Below are positions 7,691-13,815 of a stretch of DNA of 20,000 nucleotides, piece after piece. Below the pieces are notes generated by a model that was given only the letters and a program-made list of their open reading frames with translations, was not told the origin of the DNA and did not search any database. The position numbers and the translations under genes were made by a program. Source of the DNA: Prorocentrum cordatum (taxonomy: Eukaryota > Sar > Dinophyceae > Prorocentrales > Prorocentraceae). The DNA lies in NCBI GenBank assembly GCA_963575745.1, contig CAUYUJ010009823.1, forward strand, positions 1 through 20,000. The letters are read 5' to 3'. Position 1 is the stretch's first letter. Every line of letters starts with the position of its first letter.

Positions 7691-7935
7691 TTGCCAGCAA
7701 GCTACGCAAGCGCGTGGCACATCACATGGTCCGAGCTGCCGTGCAGGCCTCCACCGCTTGCGGGTCGGGGGTGACGGGCAGCTCGGAGACCGAGCTTCGA
7801 CAGGCCAGATTTTTGCAGGCCAGCGTCCAATGTCAGCGCCTGCACGGGCGCAGCCTCACCCTACTTTTGCAGATGCTAGGGGCTCGGCAGCTCGACCCCC
7901 GCGTACGCTTTGAGTATCGCGCCCCTCCTCCACCT
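7691..7935 (+). pseudogene. Upstream piece of the retroelement ORF in another frame
   Basis: This frame reads RVAHHMVRAAVQ through LDPRVRFEY and is then continued in sense by the next frame (LLHLATAVWVSW). The frame with the RNase H domain is blocked upstream by TAG at 7877-7879, so the change lies between 7880 and about 7935. A small indel in a dead copy, or a sequencing error, is likelier than programmed frameshifting, since no slippery site is obvious. Confidence 0.55.
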
Positions 7936-9598
7936 CGCCACCGCGGTCTGGGTGTCCTGGGTCCCGCGGGGCGTCGTCGTGGCTGGCCTCCAAGGGGCCT
8001 GCCGCGCCCTGGAAGGGAACTCCTCGCCCTGGAAAGCCGTCCGTGGTCCTTTCTCCGCGTGCGTGGCCACGGCCAAGAGGCTGGGCATCAGCATCGACGG
8101 CCTACGATGGTACCATCCTGTCGTCGGCTATTCCTCGCTGACGGAGCTGTGTCCTCGCACGATCGTGCTTGCGCTGACGCGCGTCGTGGATGCTTGGTGT
8201 TGGCGCAGAGTAGCCGAGCATCTCGACCAGCCTGCCTTTCAGCGCGGGCCCTTCCTGGCCCAATTTTTTTCGGGCATGCGAGCGCTCACTGCCCAGGAAA
8301 AAGCGTACATCGTCTCCGTCGTCTCGGGAGGTCAGTGGCCGCAGGCGCGGCAAGCGGAGTGCAGGCTCTCTGAATCGACAGTGTGCCAGGTTTGCCACGA
8401 GTCGCCTGGCACTCTACTGCACAGGCACCTCGCGTGCCCTGGTCACGAGCAGGTCTTCGGTCTCGAAACCCCGCCCGTGGCCGCCTCCCTCCTCCGTGCC
8501 AGCGACAGCTCTCCCGTCCGCCTCCTTGCCGAGAGGCTGCTGTTGCCGCTGCCTGCTCCTCCTCCCCCCTCGCCTCCTTCTCCCGCGGAGGTCTGGGTGA
8601 AAGGAGACCCCAGCATGCTGGACGGCGATGTTTCTCTCGACGGGAGTCTCCTCGACGGAGAGCTCCCCCCCGCTGCCCAGTCCCTCGCCTGGGCCTGTGT
8701 CGCTCTCCAGGATGATCGGCCCACGGCGGCCGCTGTCGTTGCTGGTGGCCTCCCCGCGGGAATGTATGACATCGGTGCATGCGAGCTCTGGGCCTTCCTC
8801 ATGGCCCTCCGTCTGTCTGGCCCCGGCGCCACCTTCTGGACCGATTCTCAGTTCGTGTTTGGAGGAGTCTGGCTGCGGGGGAAAGCTGTTTGTTGCTCGG
8901 CCAAGTCGGCCTGGGCTGATATCTGGATCCAGGTGTGGGCCTGCCTCGAAGATCGGGGGGGGGGTGACTGTCTGCGTTTGCACAAGGTCAAGGCCCACAC
9001 CTCACGCGGCGACCGCGAGCGAGGTGCCATCCCCGAGCGCCAGCGCGCAGGCAACCAGCTTGCAGACGCCGCTGCGAAGGAGGCTGCCGCCTACTCCCGA
9101 GTGTCGTCGGAGTACCGTCTCAGATTTAAGGCCCAGGCCAAGGTTATAAAGTTTCTCACCATCTGGACTGGCCGTATAGGCCTCAAGATGGCCGACATCG
9201 ATGCGGAGCACGTTCCTCCTGGGAGGCGCAGGCTGCCGCCGCGTAAGGAAGCCTGTGTCGTGCTGCCGCCAGAGGTTGTTGTCCCGCCCGTCATTTCCAG
9301 GGCCGACGTCGCCCTCGCCGCTCTGGCCCGCGGTGGGCACGTCACCCATCGTGCTTTCCCCATCTCCCTGGCCAATGGGGCGAAGGGGATTGTCTGTGCA
9401 GTGTGCGGTGCTGGAGGCGTTACCCTCCAGGCCTCGTTCCGAGAAGCCTGCACCCAGACGCCCACCGCCTGGGGTAGCCGTGTCTTGAGGTGCCTGGCCC
9501 AGGGCCGCTACAAAATGGGACGGGACTGGGTCCCGCTCGTCGAGCCGTGGCGGCCCCGTGACCTCGTCGAGAGTGGCCAGGCACTTCGTCCGCTTTAA
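7910..9598 (+). CDS. Retroelement ORF2 C-terminal fragment with RNase H domain
   Basis: 562 codons counted from 7910 (TTG, not a true start; the frame opens at 7880) to TAA at 9596-9598. Residues 159-176 form C-x2-C-x8-H-x4-C, a zinc-knuckle-like motif often found between RT and RNase H in such elements. The RNase H domain spans about 238-395: D244 in SLDGS, E292 in ACELWA, D312 in WTDSQFV, H363 in KVKAHTS and D386 in GNQLADAAAK give the expected DEDD set plus the conserved His. It would degrade the RNA strand of RNA-DNA hybrids during reverse transcription. A further Cys pair (C496, C499) lies near the C-terminus. Codons favour G or C at position 3. The 1689-bp frame is intact, so the copy is fairly young despite its 5' truncation and the frame change before it. 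Confidence 0.85.
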   Translation: MSIAPLLHLATAVWVSWVPRGVVVAGLQGACRALEGNSSPWKAVRGPFSACVATAKRLGISIDGLRWYHPVVGYSSLTELCPRTIVLALTRVVDAWCWRRVAEHLDQPAFQRGPFLAQFFSGMRALTAQEKAYIVSVVSGGQWPQARQAECRLSESTVCQVCHESPGTLLHRHLACPGHEQVFGLETPPVAASLLRASDSSPVRLLAERLLLPLPAPPPPSPPSPAEVWVKGDPSMLDGDVSLDGSLLDGELPPAAQSLAWACVALQDDRPTAAAVVAGGLPAGMYDIGACELWAFLMALRLSGPGATFWTDSQFVFGGVWLRGKAVCCSAKSAWADIWIQVWACLEDRGGGDCLRLHKVKAHTSRGDRERGAIPERQRAGNQLADAAAKEAAAYSRVSSEYRLRFKAQAKVIKFLTIWTGRIGLKMADIDAEHVPPGRRRLPPRKEACVVLPPEVVVPPVISRADVALAALARGGHVTHRAFPISLANGAKGIVCAVCGAGGVTLQASFREACTQTPTAWGSRVLRCLAQGRYKMGRDWVPLVEPWRPRDLVESGQALRPL

Positions 9599-9627
9599 GT
9601 TTTGAGAGGGGGGGCCCTGTCGCTGGC

Positions 9628-9657
9628 CCCTGCCAGGGCTGTCATCCCCTGGCAGGG
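9628..9657 (+). other. Perfect hairpin in the retroelement 3' UTR
   Basis: CCCTGCCAGGG (9628-9638) and CCCTGGCAGGG (9647-9657) form an 11-bp perfect stem with the 8-base loop CTGTCATC. It starts 30 bases after the stop codon. In several LINE families a 3' hairpin is what the reverse transcriptase recognises; a similar role is plausible here but inferred. Confidence 0.8.
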
Positions 9658-9744
9658 TGACAAAAAGGTCTCGCTCCGATGGGCACCCCCTCCAGTTTTG
9701 CCAGGATCGAGGGACCTCCCCCCTTCTTCCTTTGGTCAGTGCGC

Positions 9745-9880
9745 AGGAGGAGGAAGACGAGAGGAGGAGGAGGAGGAGGAGGAGGAGGAGGAGGAGGAGG
9801 AGGGAGGAGGAGGAGGAGGAGGGAGGGAGGGGAGGAGGAGGAGGAGGAGGAGGAGGGCGGCGGAGGGGGGGGAGGAGGAG
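9745..9880. repeat. (GGA)n purine microsatellite after the retroelement
   Basis: AGG/GGA units with GGGA variants run for about 135 bp. Purines are on the plus strand, as at 7641-7690. It may be the target of insertion or a tail copied at integration. Confidence 0.92.
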
Positions 9881-9891
9881 CACGGGAGCGG

Positions 9892-9928
9892 CCCCTCCTG
9901 GCCACGGCGAGCATCAGGCCAGGAGGGG
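9892..9928. other. 12-bp perfect inverted repeat
   Basis: CCCCTCCTGGCC (9892-9903) and GGCCAGGAGGGG (9917-9928) pair around a 13-base loop, just downstream of the purine tract. It resembles the retroelement 3' hairpin only in sharing a CCTGG-type core. Confidence 0.75.
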
Positions 9929-9980
9929 GCTACCCGAGGCCCGGGTCTCTGGAGCGTATCCCGAGAAAGAGAGCCCGTCG

Positions 9981-10039
9981 TCCTAGTCCTCGTCCTCGTC
10001 GTCGTCCTCCTCCTCCTCGTCGTCGTCGTCGTCGTCCTC

Positions 10040-10081
<42 letters not shown>
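9981..10081. repeat. (GTC)n/(TCC)n compound microsatellite
   Basis: CGTC and TCC units alternate, ending in a pure GTC run of about a dozen units. The 149 bp that follow (to 10229) are GC-rich with open frames on both strands and no feature I can name. Confidence 0.9.
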
Positions 10082-10082
<1 letters not shown>

Positions 10083-10229
10083 ACGCACCTCAACCTCCCG
10101 AGCCCCGTGTGGCCCGCACCTCAGCGACCCGACGGCACAGGCCGCCGAGGCTCCGCGCCCGCCGCGCCCCCGCGCGCCCCCGCGGCGCGCGCTTCACCTC
10201 CGCGCCGGCGCGCCTTCCGAGAAGGCGAC

Positions 10230-10520
10230 GGTGATGGGCCTGTTTTCCACCACCACCACCACCATGAGTTGGAGGGGAAGGGGGTCCTCCTCCTCCTCCT
10301 CCTCCTCCTCCTCCTCCTCCTCCTATCGCTCCCTCCTCTCCTCTTCCTCCTCACCTCCTCTACTCCTCCTCCTCCTCCTCCTCCTCCTCCTCCTTCCCCC
10401 CTCCAACTTATCATAAGTTGGAGGGGGGAAGGAGGAGGAGGAGGAGGAGGAGGAGGAGGTCTGTTTTCCACCACCACTACCATAAGTTATGGTAGTGCTG
10501 GTGGAAAACAGACCCATCAG
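10230..10520. repeat. Palindromic element with microsatellite arms
   Basis: The outer ends are inverted: GATGGGCCTGTTTTCCACCA at about 10232-10251 against TGGTGGAAAACAGACCCATC at 10499-10518. Within it, 10365-10411 and 10413-10459 are perfect inverted copies, 47 bp each around one central base. They hold TCC repeats, CCCCCC, TCCAACTTA and the mirror. Next to it 10459-10485 and 10487-10513 form a second palindrome (27 bp, one mismatch). A degraded AGTTGGAGGGGAAGGGGG near 10266 repeats the inner arm. The unit looks like a hairpin element whose arms expanded as microsatellites. Confidence 0.9.
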
Positions 10521-10523
10521 ACG

Positions 10524-10767
10524 GGGCTCCTCAAAGCCCCCTGGCCTTCTGAGAGCTCTCCGCGGCTTCGGAGAAGGGCTGGACCTGAATGCTGTTGTTC
10601 GTCATGTGTTCGTTATGTTGCTCGTTTGACTCTGCTGTTTTCTTGTGCCTCCCTGCCAAAACGAAAAGCAAAACACGGCCCGAGTCCAGCAACACAGCGT
10701 TTAGGTCCAGCCCTCCTCCAGAGAAGGCCTGGAGAGCTTCTCAGAAGGCTGGAGACCTCCTGAGCCT
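10524..10767. repeat. 244-bp foldback element, family C-like
   Basis: The arms 10524-10597 and 10690-10767 are inverted copies with small gaps. They share, in order, GCCTTCTGAGA, GCTCTCC, GGGCTGGACCT and GCTGT. The spacer contains TTCGTTATG and AAAACGAAAAGCAAAACAC. The words GCCTTCTGAGA and TTCTCAGAAGGC tie it to the element at 12433-12600. It directly adjoins the palindromic element on its left. No coding role. Confidence 0.75.
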
Positions 10768-11078
10768 TCTGGAGAGGCCCGACCCCTGAGCGCGCCGCCA
10801 AGAGGCGCGGAACCACGCGCGGGCAGTCCCCAACCACGCTGCACTGGTCTCTGGCAAAGGTGACAAGCATGGGACCGAGCGGGAGAGGCCTGGTGGCGTT
10901 CCTTCGGTCCGACACCCTCTTCCTTCCCCTACCCCTCCTCCACCGTCCCCCCCTCCCTCCAACCTGATCCCTGAGCATCCTTTCCTCCTCCTCCACCTCC
11001 TCCTCCTGCTCCTCCTCCCTACACTCATCCTCCCCCGACTGCTCCCCACCCCACCCTCCTGACCCCAGCCCCCATGGC
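10768..11078. other. No gene; TCC-rich stretches
   Basis: Pyrimidine-rich segments at about 10910-11060 (CCTCC, TCCTCC units) follow a short unique stretch. Frames on both strands are open but low in complexity. Confidence 0.5.
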
Positions 11079-11132
11079 CTCATGTTGCGGGCGAAGTTGT
11101 GCATGAACTGCTGCATGACCTCGGGGGACAGG
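11079..11132 (-). CDS. Candidate short exon, unknown product
   Basis: The minus strand reads LSPEVMQQFMHNFARNM with every codon but one or two ending in G or C, preceded by CTGGGTCAG (possible acceptor) and ending in AACATGAG/GC (GC donors after AG are used in dinoflagellates). It sits between TCC microsatellites and is the only non-repetitive charged peptide there. The frame continues downstream as Gly/Glu-rich sequence that I regard as intron. No family is recognised. Confidence 0.35.
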
Positions 11133-11140
11133 CTGACCCA

Positions 11141-11184
11141 GCTCCTCCTCCTCCTCCTCCTCCTCCTCTTCCTCCTCCTCTCAT
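11141..11184. repeat. (TCC)n microsatellite
   Basis: CTCCTCCTC units with one TTCC interruption, directly upstream (in minus-strand sense) of the candidate 54-bp exon. The sequence from 11185 to 11344 is unique, and no gene is seen in it. Confidence 0.9.
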
Positions 11185-11344
11185 GCCCACCCCCCTTCCC
11201 ATCCCCATCTCGATCTGTTATGTCTCCCTCGTCCCTCTTGCCTCATCCAACGTCTATCCTTGATCCCTGTCGACCTCGTAGATCCTTCCCTCTCATTCCG
11301 CCCATTATTCGTCTCAAACCATATAACTGATGCAGCGTGCTCCC

Positions 11345-11412
11345 TCTGTCTCTCTCTCTCTCTCTCTCGCATTTTCTCTTCCTCCCTCTCTCCCTCTCTC
11401 TCCCTCTCTTTA
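11345..11412. repeat. (CT)n pyrimidine tract
   Basis: CTCTCT dinucleotides and TCCCTC variants, broken once by GCATTTTC. It ends in CTCTTTAG at about 11413. Confidence 0.92.
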
Positions 11413-11429
11413 GAAGTATACCGATGTAA

Positions 11430-11560
11430 GCATATATATATATATACATATATGTATGTATATATATGTATATATAGGAAGGTATATATATAGATGTATA
11501 TATATATATATGTATATGTATACATATGTGTATGTATGTAAAGATATGCACATGTATATC
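11430..11560. repeat. AT-rich (TA)n/(TATG)n island
   Basis: CATATATATATA, TATGTATG and GTATATATAT runs form an AT-rich patch of about 130 bp in otherwise GC-rich sequence. Several runs are self-complementary. Spurious frames give Tyr-Ile-Tyr repeats. Confidence 0.92.
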
Positions 11561-11930
11561 CTCAGTCTCAGACTGCACTCCACCTCTGTCCTCCTCAGCA
11601 ATTACTCATCATCTTCGCACGTGTTCTCCAATTCCTCGTCATCCTCGTTCGCCATGTTCTACTCATTCGCTTTCTCATCGTCCTCCTTCATGCTGTCCTC
11701 CTCCCTTCTCATCCTCATCATCCGATTCTTCATACTGCTTCACCTGTTCCCTGTTCCTGCTACAACTGCTGCTACCACTGCTGCTACCACAGCTGCTACA
11801 ACTGCTGCAAATTGTCCTCCTCTTTCTCCTCTTCCTCCTCCTCCTCCTGCTTCTCTTCCTCCTCCTCCTCCTCCTCCTCCTCGTTTAACCTCCTTCCTCC
11901 TCCTTCTCCTCATCCTCATCCATATGCTCT
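11561..11930. repeat. TCC-rich region with a 12-bp minisatellite
   Basis: A low-complexity, TC-rich stretch. At 11759-11806 four 12-bp units (GCTACAACTGCT, GCTACCACTGCT, GCTACCACAGCT, GCTACAACTGCT) stand in tandem, followed by TCC/TTC repeats to about 11882. No gene is seen. Confidence 0.85.
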
Positions 11931-11953
11931 TCATCATCCCAAGGAGGACAAAC

Positions 11954-12077
11954 GGCTACCGATATCGCCGATACCGCTACTCCCAAGACCTCTCCTGGGG
12001 TGCATTCTGACCAAGATTTCGAGGCGAATCCAGCCGCGGCGACGAGGAAAGGGAAGCGGTATCCGGTATCGGTACGA
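11954..12077. repeat. Dispersed element family F, copy 2
   Basis: The 74-bp core 11974-12047 aligns without gaps to 1937-2010. This copy has clearer inverted ends: GGCTACCGATATCGCCGATA on the left and TATCCGGTATCGGTACGAG on the right, sharing TACCGATA and GATACCGCT in inverse. Its orientation is the same as copy 1. Confidence 0.78.
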
Positions 12078-12104
12078 GTTCCTCCTCATCGTACTCCTCT
12101 TCAT

Positions 12105-12203
12105 CACCCCTCCTCCTCCTCCTGCTCCTCCTCCTCCTCCTCGTCCTGCTCCTCCTCCTCCTCCACCTCCTCCTCCTCCTCCTCCTCCCTCCTCCTCCTT
12201 CCT
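12105..12203. repeat. (TCC)n microsatellite with TGC interruptions
   Basis: TCC units broken by TGC, TCG and ACC triplets. It directly adjoins the candidate exon at 12205-12272. Confidence 0.92.
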
Positions 12204-12204
12204 C

Positions 12205-12272
12205 GTGAACTCGTGGGACGCGCTAGCCTTCTCCAAAGGTCTGGACCCCTTCCTCGGCGCCGGCGTCTCATC
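12205..12272 (-). CDS. Candidate exon sharing a peptide with its neighbour exon
   Basis: After GAGGACTTAG (possible acceptor) the minus strand reads DETPAPRKGSRPLEKASASH and EFTRK, with mostly GC third positions, then runs into GAG repeats. The phrase EK-ASASHE-T recurs in the exon at 12792-12940 (EKRASASHEVT), about 600 bp upstream in transcript sense. That suggests either a duplicated exon piece or a repeated peptide in one protein. The downstream border is unclear; AG/GA inside the GAG tract is possible. Function unknown. Confidence 0.4.
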
Positions 12273-12432
12273 CTAAGTCCTCGTCTGACGGTCCCAGAGT
12301 CCGGGTAAGGGCACCCAGAGGCCGAAAACTGTTCAAAATCTATCGGCGGCGCACCTTCTAAGAAGCAGGGGTGTTTCTAAGAAGCACTCCCCCCTCCCCC
12401 ATACCTCCCTCTGCGCGTGGCCGACAGCCCAG

Positions 12433-12600
12433 GAGGGAAGTGAGAAGGGGCGGGCCTTCGCAGAAGGCTCGGAAGTCCCCCGGCCTTCTGAGAAATTGTC
12501 CAAGACCTCCCGAAGACACGGAAAACTTCTCAGAAGGCCGTAGGGCTCCTGAGAAGTCCCGCCGCCTTCTGAGAAGGCCTTTTCCCTCTCACTTCCCCTT
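12433..12600. repeat. GC-rich foldback family C, copy 2
   Basis: The left arm 12433-12468 (GAGGGAAGTGAGAAGGGG, then GGCCTTCGCAGAAGGC) is mirrored by 12564-12600 (GCCTTCTGAGAAGGCC, then CCCTCTCACTTCCCC). Inner words ACACGGAAAACTTCTCAGAA match the family member at 3183-3470. The inner part is full of GCCTTCTGAGAAGGC-type palindromes. Confidence 0.78.
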
Positions 12601-12659
12601 CCCCCCCTCGCTCGCCGACGAATGTGGTTTTCGGGTCATATATCGGGTCTCCGGCGGGC

Positions 12660-12770
12660 GTTGGAACGCCTTCGGTCAGGCGCAGCTGCTGGCAAGCATC
12701 GCGAGGCTGGAAAGCCGCCGGAAACCGCCCGAAAAAAAAAAAACTCGAGCCTCGAACCCGAAACTTCCCC
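12660..12770. repeat. Left arm of an inverted repeat around a candidate exon
   Basis: This arm includes CAGGCGCAGCTGCTGGCAAG, GAGGCTGGAAAGCCGCCGG and CTCGAACCCGAAACTTCC. The same words occur inverted at 13033-13135. The A run at about 12734-12744 corresponds to AAATTTGTCTAAAA in the other arm. Confidence 0.8.
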
Positions 12771-12791
12771 CTCACTCGCCGCCGATCTTAC

Positions 12792-12940
12792 GTCGTCGGA
12801 AGTGACCTCGTGGGACGCGCTGGCCCTCTTCTCCACAGCCTGGCGCTCGATGGCCAGCACCTTCTCGCGGCTGAGCCGCGGGTGCGGGCGCGGGGGGTCC
12901 AGGGCGTCCTCGTCGTCGTCCTGGCGCACCGCCGCGGGCG
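12792..12940 (-). CDS. Candidate exon, unknown product, best supported of the set
   Basis: The minus strand reads AVRQDDDEDALDPPRPHPRL, SREKVLAIERQAVEK and RASASHEVTSDD with almost every codon ending in G or C. It follows CTTCCCCTCGCCAG, a pyrimidine-rich acceptor, and stops at GACGAC/GTAAGA, a consensus donor. The peptide is acidic, then helix-forming and charged; no known domain is seen. Both sides are arms of an inverted repeat (12660-12770 and 13033-13135), which would place the exon in the loop of an RNA hairpin. The adjoining exon would be 12205-12272. Confidence 0.5.
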
Positions 12941-13032
12941 CTGGCGAGGGGAAGCCCGAGGTGCCAGGAAGCTTTGAGGTTCGAGGCATTCGAAGTCTCT
13001 CGTCGGTTCTCGACGGTCTTCCAACCTCGAAG

Positions 13033-13135
13033 GGCGAGGAAGTTTCGAGGTGCGAGGTTTTAGACAAATTTCGTCGGCTCTCGGCGGCTTTCCAGCCTCG
13101 GAATACTTTCCAGCAGCTGCGCCTCCCCGAAAGGC
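13033..13135. repeat. Right arm of an inverted repeat around a candidate exon
   Basis: GGAAGTTTCGAGGTGCGAGG, GGCGGCTTTCCAGCCTCG and CCAGCAGCTGCGCCTCCCCG are inverted counterparts of the 12660-12770 arm. The arm-to-arm distance is about 260 bp, with the exon in between. Confidence 0.8.
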
Positions 13136-13815
13136 CTGCAGGGATGCCGGGGGATCGTCCCGAACGGCCGCCAGAAGCACCATGACCCGGAAACCACCAG
13201 GAGACTAGCTCAGAGAGTAAGGAGCAACGATATGGGGGGAGTGACTGGCAGAGTGGGACGAAACATCGACCGGGAATCGGCGATACATCACCGACGGACC
13301 CGCGCTAATGCATCCACACGTGCCTTGGCAGGCTGGGCGATCGAGCCCATCGTGGCGATCCACGGGCGATCGGGTTTGGGTGCGTCCCCCCTGTGCCTAT
13401 CCCCCCCGACCGTTGCCTCTTCGAGCAGGGGATCGATCGACTACAAAACTGATCTACCCCGGACTTGATTTTTCTCGTCGAAACCACTGAACGGCCGCTG
13501 ACGCTTCGCAGATGGACGAAGATGATACATCTTCGCGTTGAAAATTCGACGCGGAAATTAATTCTGGGGCCCATCATCTCTACTCGATCCGCAGTCATCC
13601 ACCCGGGATCGGCGACGCCTCGTCGATGGACCCGACTCCTCGGACCGACAGCACCACTGCCGCCGAGCGGACCCTCGGGAGTCGGATGGCCCAAATCGCT
13701 CGGGGCGGCGTCGCGGCTGAGGCGCGTCATGCCTGCGCGTCCGAAGCCACCCGGCCCTCGAAACAATGAAGGCGAATTGGAAACGACTACGACTTCGGCC
13801 TCGTTTTATCTTTCC
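13136..13815. other. No gene identified; small hairpin and a diverged direct repeat
   Basis: GGGAATCGGCGATACATCAC to GACGGACCC (13272-13301) recurs diverged as GGGATCGGCGACGCCTCGTC to GATGGACCC (13605-13633). CGAAGATG-ATA-CATCTTCG at 13517-13535 is a perfect 8-bp hairpin. Long frames on the minus strand here lack coding bias. Confidence 0.5.

Larger units (their letters stand above)
7691..9745 (+). mobile_element. 5'-truncated LINE-type retroelement
   Basis: The stretch contains the C-terminal part of a non-LTR retrotransposon polyprotein and a 3' untranslated region with a strong hairpin. It is bounded by (GGA)n at both ends. The endonuclease and the reverse transcriptase catalytic core are absent, as in the 5' truncations typical of LINE insertions. 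Plus-frame residues from 7691 to about 7930 (RVAHHMVRAAVQ, QRLHGRSLTLLLQMLGARQLDPR) look like the linker after the RT domain, in a different frame from the rest. There are no LTRs and no polyA tail; the purine microsatellite may stand in for a tail. A dinoflagellate origin is inference. Confidence 0.75.

Noticed and set aside
7150-8373. 407-codon plus frame joining microsatellite to retroelement
   Set aside because: The first half is TCC repeat and the part after about 7935 is out of frame with the RNase H protein. Only 7691-7935 is meaningful.
7910-9598. Host ribonuclease H gene
   Set aside because: The zinc-knuckle-like motif, RT-linker-like upstream sequence, 3' hairpin and domain order are those of a retroelement ORF2, not of a stand-alone RNase H.
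11181-11578. Tyr/Ile-rich membrane peptides
   Set aside because: They are translations of the (TA)n/(TATG)n repeat.
11759-11808. CRISPR-like short repeats
   Set aside because: The 12-bp units are directly tandem without unique spacers, so this is a minisatellite.
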